Positions 1 through 11,127 of a stretch of DNA of 64,000 nt are shown here, one piece after another. The stretch comes from Artemisia argyi. Lineage: Eukaryota > Streptophyta > Magnoliopsida > Asterales > Asteraceae. A program made the position numbers and the translations under genes. Numbering within the stretch: the stretch's first letter is position 1; the number at the start of each line of letters is the position of its first letter. Location: positions 102,664,272 to 102,728,271 of the forward strand of contig CM060697.1 in the NCBI GenBank assembly GCA_030686995.1. Direction: 5' to 3'. Under the pieces are notes generated by a model, which saw nothing but the letters and a program-made list of their open reading frames with translations, was not told the DNA's origin and made no database searches.

Positions 1-837
1 CTTTATATGCTTTATTTGAATAAGTTTAATACTAGTTTTGGCACACTTTTAAGGTTGCTTATAACCCCGATTTGATTCCATGTTGACACATTCTCCGCTC
101 CAAAACAATTTAAAAAACTTGTAAGAAAATGTATCATTTTACCATTTTTAAGTTATTCACAAGAGTAAATCTTATTTGAATAATTTAAGAAACTTGAATA
201 AGTTATTATGGACGATGACATGTGAGTATTATGAAAGGTCCTATGGTAATTTTGCTAATCACAATCCCCAATTTTTTTTTTCTTCTCAGCAATGCTTATG
301 TAAGCTTATTACGAATTTAATTAGCTCCTAAATTTTTTAGGCTCATGCGTTCATTCATTTAAACTTACAAACTTTATAAGCTCACAAGCTGAAGTAGGTA
401 AGCTCATAAAACTATAAAAGTAAGTAAGCTTACAAACTTGATAAGCCCATCAAATAAGCTATAAGTCATTAAACCCACAAAAGTTAAATTACAATACAAC
501 TTTATGTACTTTTATTTGTGCAAGGTTGAGTTCATTTTGTCATCCCCCATAGTAATTCAAAACAAAGAGGTGTTAGCCGGGTGGGGATGGTTGGATTTCT
601 GGTTCATTCAGGTAATGCTAAAAAACATACCGAACCCGACTCTATTAAAATTTTGGTTGATTAGGTTAGGTTATTTTGGATTCGGATTAACCCGAATTTG
701 AGCAATTTGATACTTTTTTTTACACTAAAGATAATTAACAAAATTATTATACAAAAAAAGGAAAGATATAGAAGATCTTCTTCGGGTTAATCCCGAATTA
801 CGATGGGTGATCGTATTATAAAATTATAAAACACTTA
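1..837. other. AT-rich intergenic DNA, no gene seen
   Basis: I see no supported gene. The sequence is AT-rich, with several short runs built on TAAGCT/AGCTTA between about 300 and 470. A 65-codon ORF at 504-701 has no recognisable features and is not called. No transposon termini are clear. Confidence 0.5.
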
Positions 838-2109
838 TTACCCACAAATTACATACAAAATTACATAATGTGCCTATAGTTGCTTATTCGGAGGTTGGAT
901 TAAGCTTGATTGCTAGTCAAGTGGGGAAACCGGTGATGTTGGATTCATTTACATCTTCTATGTGTGTTGACTCGTGGGGTCGGATTAGTTATGCTCGTGC
1001 GTTGGTTGAAGTGTGTTCAAATTCATAATTGAAAAAGGAAGTTAGTATGGCTATTCCGTTGGATGATGATAGTGGTTATTTGACAGAAATCATTCGTGTC
1101 GAATATGAATGGACTCCTCCTCATTGTAGTGTTTGTAAGATTTTTGGTCACACACCTAGTGAGTGTCCAAAACAAGCAGAAGAGGTGGTTCATAAGGATT
1201 CTAATGTGGTGACTAATGCATCGACTCAGGTGGTTAATAACGATGAGGGGTTCAAAGAGGTAAGGAATCGTAAGAATAAAGGTAAGAATGTGGTTTCTAC
1301 GTCTCAACATAAGCCAATTGGAGGGGTTAAACTATCTAAGCCTAAGGCTAATTTTTGGAGACCTAAAGTCACGACAACTACTAATCATGTTGATACCAAG
1401 AAAGATTCAGATCCTATGGATCTAAAGCAGGCTTCTACTTCTAATGTTAAATCTGGTAAGGACCCACAGTCTTCTAACTCTTTTGGTATCTTGGAGTCAT
1501 TGGTGGATGAGGACGTTCTTGGTTTTGATAACAATGGTAAGGGGTCACAAGATCAGCCTATGAGTAACATGGAATCGCAGGTGCCGGGTGAGGCTTCTAA
1601 GTCATCTACTATCCCATCTTCTAGTACTTTTGCAACAAAGAAGGCGTCTGAGCAGTCTACTATCTTATCTCCGTGTACTTCTGCAACGAAGAGGGGTAAC
1701 CCATTTTCTAAGGTGGGTGAAGTAGTCGTTTCTGAGAGTGATGAAGATGAGGTGTATGAGCCTAATGATTATTTGGGAGATGATTATTTTTCAGATGAAT
1801 ATGCGGCTCAGGTAAACGACTTACCGGGACAATTCAAGGAGTTCAACCTTCAAGGCTGTGCTAGGAAGTAGTATTTTATTTTGTTTTCTTCATAAGATTG
1901 GCATGTCATCTTATGTTGTTTATTGGTTATTCTAGTTGTTGGTAGCTTTTGGTTAATTTATGGCTTGTCATAAATGATCTAGGGTAGTTCAAGCAATTGC
2001 TTGAGGTTAATATGGCATTTCAGCCATATTCCATTGTACTTTAAACATTTTATTAGTTAATATATTTTACCAGGGTGGAAGTTCCCTTTTACCCACAAAT
2101 TACCTACAA
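838..2109 (+). mobile_element. Insertion carrying a LINE ORF1 fragment, flanked by 21-bp direct repeats
   Basis: A near-identical direct repeat (begins TTACCCACAAATTAC, one mismatch over about 21 bp) lies at 838-858 and 2089-2109. Between the copies is a LINE-type ORF1 remnant followed by about 200 bp of non-coding sequence. Long variable target-site duplications are typical of LINE insertion. The right copy is not preceded by a clear poly(A) tail, and no ORF2 is present, so this is either a heavily deleted LINE or a duplication produced another way. Confidence 0.5.
870..1871 (+). pseudogene. LINE ORF1-like protein fragment (DUF4283 end plus CCHC knuckle)
   Basis: Reading from 870, the frame gives the end of a DUF4283-like domain (PVMLDSFTSSMC), a TAA stop at 1026-1028, then an open frame to the stop at 1869-1871. 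The downstream part contains a zinc knuckle of the form CX2CX4HX4C (CSVCKIFGHTPSEC), then a long Ser/Thr/Lys-rich tail ending in an acidic stretch. This arrangement is typical of the nucleic-acid-binding ORF1 protein of plant L1-type non-LTR retrotransposons, which coats the RNA in the ribonucleoprotein. The N-terminus is missing, one stop interrupts the frame, and no endonuclease/RT ORF follows, so it is a non-functional remnant. Known: ORF1 family organisation. Inferred: assignment to a LINE rather than a host zinc-knuckle gene. Confidence 0.65.
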
Positions 2110-2924
2110 ACCCATATACATGGGCAAAACCTCCGAGGCTAATTGTGCACCCACAAAATATTCAAACGGTAGGTAAATTTACCCACAATAACTTCGGTGG
2201 ATGAACGTATTAAATTGTGGGTCATTTCTTTGTGGGATTTAATAAGGTACCACGAACACCCATAATCATAGTTGTGGGTTTAACGTGGGTAAAATTTACC
2301 ACGGAATACAGTCTGAAGCATGCCTCATATATAATTTGTGGGTGTGACTGAAGTAACCACACATATATTTCTGTGGGCAGGTCATCGCTACATGTTCACA
2401 ATAGTACAACACTATAATGGATATATCTTAAATCTATGAGAAACTTGAAAGCATATATAATTGAAAATACAAATATCAAACCAAAATGCATTTTATTAAT
2501 ATATATTCAACTTCAATCTACAAATGGTTTTATCCATTATTCATTATACAAAGAACCACATAAAAGTGTAGCTACTTTTTGGAAGTATCAATAAACAATA
2601 ACATAATCAACAAGTTGTCTATGTACAACACAAGCTATCTATCTATCAGAACATCTTTCTCTGTGAGTGGATTGGTTAAACATGATGCCAAATCTCTCTA
2701 TGCTTTGGTTTACTAAAATGCTACTACATACATCTCAAAATTATTGTCACTAAACAAAAAACACACAGTTTAACAAAAAATACATTTATTAGAGCTTTGA
2801 TTATTGCAAAAGTTATAAAAAGACACTTTTACCTTTTGACAATTATTTAATGTTTTTATATAGTTTTGTAAATAACAATTTTGATTAAAAGTAATATAGT
2901 AAATTTAAGCAAATTCAACTACTA
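2110..2924. other. Non-coding stretch with ACCCACAA motifs in both orientations
   Basis: No ORF is supported. ACCCACAA occurs forward at 2149 and 2181 (also at 840 and 2091 in the flanking repeats) and reverse-complemented at 2215 and 2272. A perfect 12-bp palindrome GGTAAATTTACC lies at 2172-2183. Short motifs repeated in both orientations resemble subterminal regions of CACTA/EnSpm-type DNA transposons, but no CACTA terminus was found. The rest, to 2924, is AT-rich and featureless. Confidence 0.35.
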
Positions 2925-3294
2925 TCTATATTATAAAGGAAACATTGAAAATAAAAAACCTAAAAGTATTAAAGGAAACTTAGATAATTAAAGTAACTAT
3001 TGAAAGCTATAAAATAATTAAAGTAACTATTGAAGACTGGAATGCAAAGTTGGAAACTATTGAAGAAAACTTAGACATGTTGAAGAAAACTGAAAACTAA
3101 AAACTTAAAACTTAAAACTTGTGGCTGGAATTAAAATGCATGATTTTCTGGACATGAAAAGTATTGAAAGGCCGACTTCTTGCCAGGCGGGAAAATTCAA
3201 ATTTTCCATTACCTCTATTGATGCAGGATTTCTGACCAGGTTTTAATATTTATATATGTCTCGTCTACCTATGATCTACCTTATGCACTCACGG
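2925..3294 (+). mobile_element. Possible Helitron 5' end (TC start)
   Basis: At 2925 the sequence reads TCTATATTATAAAGG directly after an A. It resembles the start of the well-supported Helitron at 18850 (TCTATACTACTTATAAAGC), and plant Helitrons commonly begin this way. The next 300 bp are A-rich, with repeated GTAACTATTGAA-like segments and no ORF. No matching CTAG 3' end with a hairpin was found before the next repeat begins, so only the left end is proposed. Confidence 0.35.
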
Positions 3295-4144
3295 TGTCAC
3301 ACCCCCAAAATACCTGAATGGTGGCGAAATGGAATACCTGGGGGTGACTGTCATAGCACCACAGTTACAGTTATATTGAACGACCTAAAGTGTCATTTTG
3401 AAAATACATCGTTTGATTCATTTAAAATATTCAGAGTTATAAAACATAGGTCCCAAAGTCTTAAAAAGTTTACGGAAATAAGTTTAGTACAATCAAACGA
3501 TAGTTCATAAGCGCATAAAAATCCAAAATGAGACGCGTCATCCTTGTTACTCAATGATATGACTCCATGTATGCCATGAAGAATATGTCTTAATTACCTG
3601 AAAATACATTGCGAAAACGGTCAACAATAATGTTGGTGAATAATCATAGGTTTGTAAGTTAAATCGTATGTACATTAGCCACAAGTATAAAGTAAACCGA
3701 CGAAATGTCAAAAATGCTACATTGGCTCTTAAGCTCATGACCCCGAAGCTAGACGTTACTTGGCCCCAAATGAGTGTTTACCAGACACTCTAAATGTTAG
3801 ACATGAAATGCATCCGTTTTCCCGTTGGAGCAACCCAAACACGGATGGAGGAGTCACCCTCAATAGATCTATTCACTCACTCTCGCTTGTAGATTAATTA
3901 ACGGTCCATGATAATAAAGGGGACTTGTCATGACGTGGTAATAAGGCAACTTAAGCAATGTAAGGAATTTAATACTTTGGCATGTACAAAAATAAGTGAT
4001 GCAATGTATTCTCCCCCGTGGGATTTGAAATCAAAATATTGAATTAAAACGGGGCTATGAAAACTCACCTGAAGTGATGATACTATGACGTGAAATGATA
4101 TGGACAAAAAGGCGCGAATATTAGCCGCAACCTAATATGAATAA
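3295..4144 (-). repeat. Gypsy LTR-like sequence, reverse orientation, left part
   Basis: The segment starts TGTCACACCCCC at 3295. The mirrored form (ending ...GGGGGTGTGACA) is typical of LTR ends of plant Ty3/gypsy chromoviruses, and a similar start, TGTAACACCCC, marks the confirmed gypsy LTR at 29347. No coding sequence is present. A Ty1/copia element is inserted at 4145, and the sequence is expected to resume after 11127. The other end of this LTR was not located, so solo LTR versus fragment is open. Confidence 0.45.
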
Positions 4145-5148
4145 TGTTGGAAAAATTAGTTTTGCAAAGTGTTTTTTGCAAACTTTTGGACATTATTTAA
4201 TGTATGTATATGTTAAATATATTTGTGTTACTTGGGGGCGTTTTGGTCTCCTCCAAGAGAGCTTCGCAACGAGCTAAAGAATGTCCAAAATAGAGTTGAA
4301 ATGAATGAGATATCGTGTCTCAAAGTGAGGCACGTGAAACACAAAAATGAAAAAGTCCCATATCGCCCAAAACAAGAAGTAAATACTTGTTTATAAAGAA
4401 TTGTTGGTATTTGCTTCCAAATTCCTTTAGGTGACCTATGCTCCCACTCCTACGTGCGCGCGCACAGGGGGGGTGCAGATTGTGGGATTTCTGGGCCAAA
4501 ATGAGTTCGAAGCTTCTGAACTCATGTGAGCCCGCGCGACCTGCGGACACGAATGTAGCTCCGAAACCTCGCCTACGTGCGTATCTTTTTGCTGCTAGTT
4601 TCGGGTTTTCTTTTCCAGAGTTTTCTATAAATCTATTTTAGGAATAGATTTAACTTTTTGACAAAGTTATACAGAATATTTTGTGACAAAATAAAAGATA
4701 TACAAATCATGTTAATTGATAACAGATTTGTTAAAACTTGGTGAATATTTAATCTTGGAGAACAAGATAGGGTTTTAGTATAAATATTGGCCAAGTCTCA
4801 TTCGTTTTGGGACACAGAAAAACACAACTCTTGCAGCCGATTTCCAGCATTCTTTTTTATCAGAAGCACACAGGTTTTCGTGATCTTTCAGGCAAGTAAG
4901 TCAAGTCCGGCTGTGCAACAGCTTTGTACGTTGTACCCTCGGAAACAGACGACGAATCTGTTTTAAGGGAATCGTGTATAACACGAGCCTCGTGCTTTTA
5001 CTGCTTTCATTTAATTTACGTTATATAGTGTCTGTCTTCTACTTCTACTCCATTCTGTCTGTATTTTATTTTCTGTTATTTACATTCTGTTAATTTTATT
5101 ATTTATTGTAATCTGATTTATTAATAAAAGTGTACACTGTTTCCTACA
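4145..5148 (+). repeat. 5' LTR of the copia element
   Basis: It runs TG...CA and is 1004 bp. A TATAAATA box at 4779-4786 is the likely U3 promoter core driving the genomic RNA. A G-run within a GCGCGC-rich stretch lies near 4455-4475. The matching LTR is at 10118-11122. Confidence 0.95.
4779..4786 (+). promoter_or_regulatory. TATA box in the copia LTR
   Basis: TATAAATA lies about 700 bp upstream of the gag start and inside the LTR, where the retrotransposon promoter is expected. The same box is conserved at 10753-10760 in the 3' LTR. Confidence 0.6.
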
Positions 5149-5477
5149 GTCTTAAAACAGATTCGGTTTAACCGAATTAAAACACTTTGTTTAAATCAGA
5201 TTAATTATTTTAACAGATTTATAAACTGTTTTCTATCGAGACCTTGTTCAGTTTCTTTGGAAATCAGTTTTAATTAAACAGATTTAATTTACAGATTTGG
5301 TGTACAGATCTATAACGTTTTTTTTAAGCAGTTGTTCTAATCAGTTTATTGAAACCAAGATTGAATTTTTATTACCTGATTTATCGAAACCAAGATAGAG
5401 TTTCGTTGAGTCAGATCTGGTACAAGTAGATACCGATTTGCAACAGTTTGTTTAACTGTTTGTGTTTGATTTTCAGG
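5149..5477 (+). other. Copia leader between LTR and gag
   Basis: This is non-coding leader. The bases just after the LTR (GTCTTAAAACAGATTCGG) do not match the usual copia primer-binding site complementary to initiator Met-tRNA (TGGTATCAGAGC), so the primer is not identified. The leader is rich in ACAGATT and CAGTTT repeats. Confidence 0.6.
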
Positions 5478-8400
5478 ATGACAAACACTACTCCTCCTGG
5501 GACTACTACTGTGCATGTGTCTGGTGCGCCAGTGACCAACACAGTTGTTAATCATGCTGAGAAACCAGAAAAATACAATGGGCAGAATTTTAAGAGGTGG
5601 CAACAGAAGATGTTCTTTTATCTCACTACTTTGAACCTTGCGCGGTTCTTAAAAGAGAACCCACCTCAAGTGGAACCTCCTGCTGAAGGTCAATCCTCTA
5701 ATCAACAGGCTGCGCAAGCCTTGGAAGCACGGAAGCATTCAGATTTTTTGTGTCACAACTATGTTCTAAATGGTTTGGTTGACTCTTTGTACAACGTGTA
5801 CTGCAAGACCAAGACTGCCAAAGAATTATGGGAGTCATTGGATCGCAAGTACAAAACTGAGGATGCTGGTACAAAGAAGTTCGTGGTAGCACGCTTTTTG
5901 GATTACAAGATGGATGATTCAAAGAAAGTAATGAGTCAGGTTCAAGATCTGCAGATTTTGCTACACGACATTCATGCTGAAGGAATGACTTTGAGTGAAA
6001 CTTTTCAAGTTGATGCTATCATTGAAAAGTTACCTCCAAGCTGGGTAGAATTCAAGAACTACCTGCAGCATAAGCGAAAGGAGATGAGTGTTGAAGACTT
6101 GATTGTTCATCTTCGTATTGAAGAGGACAACAAGCTGGCTCAGAAAAACACTTATACGCCTGATTCTGCCAAGGCAAATCTGGTTGAGCATGCTTCGTCA
6201 TCTTCAAAGTCTCATGTCAAGGGAAAAGGCAAGGGGAAAGGAAAGAATGACAAGAAAGGCAAAGGGAAGTCTGAGTACCTTGCTCCTTAAGCTGCAATTG
6301 TGAAACAGCAATTCCAAGGGGTGTGTTTCAATTGTGACCAGCCAGGTCACCGTGCTGCTAACTGTAAGATGCCGAAGCGGGTGACTCCACGCGAGGCAAA
6401 TATGGTGAATGATGTGGACATGATTGCTATGGTTTCTGACGTCATTGCCATGATCTCTGAAGTTAACCTGGTAGGTTCCAACAACAGGGAATGGTAGGTT
6501 GATACTGGGGCTACCCGTCATGTGTGTGCTGATAAGAGTATGTTTCACTCTTTCAGAGCGGTTGACAATGGTGACAAGTTGTACATGGGCAATTCTACAA
6601 CTGCTGATATCAAGGGCGAAGGAGATGTAATCCTGAAGATGACATCCGAGAAAGAGCTCAAGTTGACTAATGTCTTGTATGTTCCAGAGATTCGCAAGAA
6701 TCTTGTGTCTGGTTGGCTGTTGAACAAGTTTGGTTTTCGTCTTGTTTTTGAGTCTGCTAAGTTTGTTCTTTCTAAGAATCAAATGTATGTTGGTAGGGGA
6801 TATGCCCTGAATGGTATGTTTAAGCTCAATGTAACGGTTGTTAAGAATGATATCAATAAAATGAATTCTTCTGCTTATTTGATTGAGTCTTCTAATGTGT
6901 GGCATGGCCGTCTTGGACATGTAAATTTTAATTCAATGCGCCGTTTGATTAAATTTAACTGCATACCTAATTTCCATATTGACTCAAAATATAAATGTGA
7001 AACTTGTGTTGAAGCCAAACTTACAAGAGCATCTTTCAAATCGGTTGAACGAAAAACCGAACCACTTGATATGATACACACTGACATATGTGATTTGAAA
7101 TCACTACCCACAAAAGGTGGCAATAAGTACTTTATCACGTTTATTGATGATTGTACAAAGTATTGCTATGTTTACTTGTTAAAAAGTAAAGATGAAGCTA
7201 TAGACAAGTTTGTTCTATACAAAAACGAAGTTGAGAATCAACTTAATAAGAAAATCAAGGTTGTACGAAGTGATAGAGGAGGTGAATATGTGTCTCCATT
7301 TGCTGATCTACGTGCTAAACATGGAATTAGACATGAATTCACTGCTCCTTATTCACCTCAGCAAAACGGTATTGCCGAAAGGAAGAACCGTACCTTGAAG
7401 GAAATGGTTAATGCCATGTTGATAAGTTCTGGTTTAAGCCAGGACATGTGGGGGGAAGCCATTCTAACGGCCACTTATCTTTTAAATAAGATACCTCGTA
7501 AGGAAAAAGAAAAGACCCCTTATGAACTATGGATGGGAAGAAAACCATCATATCAGTACTTACGAGTGTGGGGGTGTCTAGCAAAGGTAGCTATACCGAC
7601 TCCCAAGGCCCAAAAGATTGGACCTAAATCTGTGGATTGTATATTCATTGGATATGCTAGGAATAGCAGTGCTTATCGTTTCATTGTACATGATTCAAAA
7701 AATCCGGATATACAAAAGGGTTCTGTAATGGAATCAAGGAATGCTTCCTTCTTTGAAGATATATTTCCTTGTTTAACTAAGGAAACTGGAAGTTCATCTA
7801 GAATAGATGACAATGCTGTCCAAGATAAGAGACAATGAGATGATAATGATCTCCAAAATGAGAGACAAGATCAAATTGAGGAAGAAGAAGAAGAACCTAG
7901 AAGAAGCAAAAGGGCAAGAACCGAGAAATCGTTTGGACCCGATTTTGTTTCTTTTATGGTAGAACATGAACCTACTTCTTATCAAGAAGCGGTAACTTCC
8001 TCAGAAGGGCCTCAATGGAAAGAAGCCATTAAAAGTGAAATAGATTCTATTTTACAAAATCATACTTGGGAGCTCGTGGATTTACCTCCTGGTTGTAAAC
8101 CACTAGGCTATAAATGGATCTTCAAGAAGAAGATGAAAGCCGATGGCACCATTGACAAGTACAAAGCAAGATTGGTAATCAAAGGATTTAGACAACGTGA
8201 AGGTCTAGATTATTTTGATACATATTCGCCTGTTACACGAATAACATCGATCAGGATGATACTTGCTATTTCCGCTTTAAGAAATTTGGAAATTCACCAA
8301 ATGGATGTAAAAACGGCTTTTCTAAACGGGTATTTAGAAGAAGAGATGTACATGAACCAACCTGAGGGTTTCATAGCTCCTGGACAAGAGAACAAAGTTT

Positions 8401-9512
8401 GTAGGCTTATTAAGTCATTATATGGCTTAAAGCAAGCTCCCAAACAGTGGCATCAAAAATTTAACCACACCATGCTAGAGAGTGGATTCAAAATTAATAA
8501 ATGCAACAAGTGTGTTTATGTAAAAGACACAAGTAGTGGATATGTAATCTTGTGTTTATATGTTGATGATATGCTTATCGTTGGCAGTAACGACAAGATG
8601 ATCAAATCTACTAAAGACATGTTGAAATCAAAGTTTGACATGAAGGATATGGGTTTGGCTGATGTGATCCTTGGAATAAAGATCATACGAACTCAGAATG
8701 GACTTGTGTTGAGTCAAGCACATTACGTGGACAAAATTATAAATACTCATAATGCGGGGGATTCCGGCCTAGCTAGAACTCCAATTGACACCAGCAAGCA
8801 TCTATCTAAAAATAGAGGCGCAGGTGTTGCCCAATTAGAGTATTCAAGAATTATTGGCATGTTAATGTACTTAATGACAGGTACCCGACCTGACTTAGCA
8901 TATGCTGTTAGTAGGCTAAGTAGGTATACTAGTAATCCAAGTTATGCACATTGGGGAGCTATGACTAGGGTACTTCATTATTTGAGATACAGTCGCGATT
9001 ATGGACTGCATTATGAAAGATATCCAGCTGTTATTGAAGGATATAGTGATGCAAATTGGATATCTGACATAAAGGATTCTAGATCGACTAGTGGATATGT
9101 GTTTACACTAGGAGGGGCAGCTATATCTTGGAAGTCTTCCAAGCAAACTGTTATAGCTAAGTCCACAATGGAATCAGAATTTATTGCGTTAGATAAATGC
9201 GGACAAAAGGCGGAATGGCTACGACAATTCGTAGAGGACATACCAAGGTGGCCTAAACCGGTAACGGCCATTAGTATACATTGTGATAGTCAATCGGCAA
9301 TTGGCAGAGCTCATAGCATAATGTATAATGGAAAGTCCAGACATATCCGTCATCGACATAATTCGATACGACAACTACTCTCAACAGGAGTTATCTCAAT
9401 TGACTATGTGAAGTCAAAGGATAACATTGCGGATCCGCTTACGAAAGGCTTAAGCAGAGAGTTAGTTAGTAAGTCGTCTAAAGGAATGGGACTAAAGCCC
9501 TTGAAGGAATGA
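5478..9512 (+). pseudogene. Copia gag-pol polyprotein with three in-frame stops
   Basis: A single frame runs from ATG 5478 to the stop at 9510-9512 and is broken only by TAA 6288-6290, TAG 6495-6497 and TGA 7836-7838. Domains in order: gag (about 5540-6170); Lys/Gly-rich tract (6215-6275); zinc knuckle CFNCDQPGHRAANC near 6325-6370; protease active site DTGATRHVC just after 6500; integrase zinc-binding H-H-C-C (HGRLGH...CETC, 6900-7010) and catalytic motifs HTD, SDRGGEY and ERKNR; RT with the YVDDM catalytic motif near 8557-8572; RNase H with DANW and CDSQSA up to about 9450. The second stop sits one residue before the protease Asp, replacing an expected Trp. There are no frameshifts, which fits the recent age suggested by the LTRs. 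The ATG at 5478 is preferred because the upstream in-frame codons have no AUG. Confidence 0.93.
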
Positions 9513-10117
9513 GTTTCTATGAAGGAAAACCTAACCCAGTTGACTGGAGGTCCCAAGATCTGGGTTCAATAGGACAACCTAATCATAGAAATGTGGGGGA
9601 AGTCACGTCAATGTGGGGGAGTTACTTATATATTGTAACTTCCTAGTCCATTCCTATAACAAATGTGACTTGTTGAGAGGTTAAACATATGGTTTTTATG
9701 ATTCAGGATGAAATCATAAAGCATAATGGTTCAAGATGAAATCACAAAACATGTGTTTTTAATGATTCAAGATGAAATCACCTATGTGAGAGAGAAGTGG
9801 GGTCGCTTCGAAGGGAATTGTGGGGGGCGCAATTCCTAAGAGCTCTTGCAGAACCAGGCTAGTATTCATGACCATAACGAATACGACTATGAGGACTTGA
9901 CAAGGTCAGGGAGAGTCTTGTGTGAGTATGTATTGTCGTCTACGTAAACAGATGTTGAGTTCAAGGACATCGCGTCTACTTAGATCTAGGAGACTAAGTG
10001 CATCTCACAAGGGAAGGTTCAAAGGGTCACACCTACCTATCCTATGCAAGACTTAACCGCAGAAATTTCGCGGAAACTTTCGTGTGTTTTCGACCGATCT
10101 CCATTCATGTGGGGGAT
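9513..10117 (+). other. Copia 3' untranslated internal region and polypurine tract
   Basis: This is non-coding. It contains two copies of an AATGTGGGGGA/GTCA segment near 9590-9625 and three related GATTCA(G/A)GATGAAATCA segments between 9700 and 9782. It ends with GTGGGGGAT at about 10109-10117, the likely plus-strand primer directly against the 3' LTR. Confidence 0.7.
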
Positions 10118-11122
10118 TGTTGGAAAAATTAGTTTTGCAAAGTGTTTTTTGCAAACTTTTGGACATTATTTAATGTATGTATATGTACATATATTTGTGT
10201 TACTTGGGGGCGTTTTGTTCTCCTCCAAGAGAGCTTCGCAACGAGCTAAAGAATGTCCAAAATAGAGTTTAAATGAATGAGATATCGTGTCTCAAAGTGA
10301 AGCACGTGAAACACAAAAATGGAAAAGTCCCACATCGCCCAAAACAAGAAGTGAATGCTTGTTTATAAGGAATTGTTGGTATTTGCTTCCAAATTCCTTT
10401 AGGTGAGCTATGCTCCCACTCTTACGTGCGCGCGCGCGCAGGGGGGGTGCAGATTGTGGGATTTCTGGGCCAAAATGAGTTCGAAGCTTTTGAACTCATG
10501 CGAGCCCGCACGACCTGCGGACACGAATGCAGCTCCGAAACCTCGCCTACGTGCGTATCTTTTTGCTGCTAGTTTCGGGTTTTCTTTTCCAGAGTTTTTT
10601 GTAAATCTATTTTAGGAATAGATTTAACTTTTTGACAAAGTTATACAGAATATTTTGTTACAAAATAAAAGATATACAAATCGTGTTAATTGATAACAGA
10701 TTTGTTAAAACTTGGTGAATATTTAATCTTGGAGAACAAGATAGGGTTTTAGTATAAATATTGGCCAAGTCTCATTCGTTTTGGGACACAGAAAAGCACA
10801 ACTCTTACAGCCGATTTCCAGCATTCTTTTTTATCAGATGCACACAGGTTTTCGTGATTTTTCAGGCAAGTAAGTCAAGTCCGGCTGTGCAACAGCTTTG
10901 TACGTTGTACCCTGGGAAATAGACGGCGAATCTGTTTTAAGGGAATCGTGTATAACACGAGCCTCGTGCTTTTACTGCTTTCATTTAATTTACATTATAT
11001 AGTGTCTGTCTTCTGCTTCTACTCTATTCTGTCTGTATTTTATTTTCTGTTATTTACATTATGTTAATTTTATTATTTATTGTAATCTGATTTATTAATA
11101 AAAGTGTACACCGTTTCCTACA
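10118..11122 (+). repeat. 3' LTR of the copia element
   Basis: It is 1005 bp and matches 4145-5148 from end to end with about 3% differences, mostly transitions. It is followed by the TSD AATAA. Confidence 0.95.
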
Positions 11123-11127
11123 AATAA

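Larger units (their letters stand above)
4145..11122 (+). mobile_element. Complete Ty1/copia LTR retrotransposon, TSD AATAA
   Basis: Two LTRs of about 1 kb in direct orientation (4145-5148 and 10118-11122) begin TGTTGGAAAAATTAG and end TTTCCTACA. The flanking 5-bp duplication AATAA lies at 4140-4144 and 11123-11127. Between the LTRs is one gag-pol frame in the order gag, protease, integrase, RT, RNase H, which defines the copia superfamily. A purine-rich GTGGGGGAT lies directly before the 3' LTR. By eye the LTRs differ at roughly 30 positions, about 3%, so the insertion is fairly recent. Three in-frame stops make it non-autonomous now. Confidence 0.95.

Noticed and set aside
504..701. 65-codon ORF
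   Set aside because: AT-rich, no homology signature, no neighbouring gene structure; expected by chance.
4320..4641. ORFs in the copia LTR, repeated at 10403-10615
   Set aside because: They lie in LTR non-coding sequence, and the frame is not conserved in start position between the LTRs.
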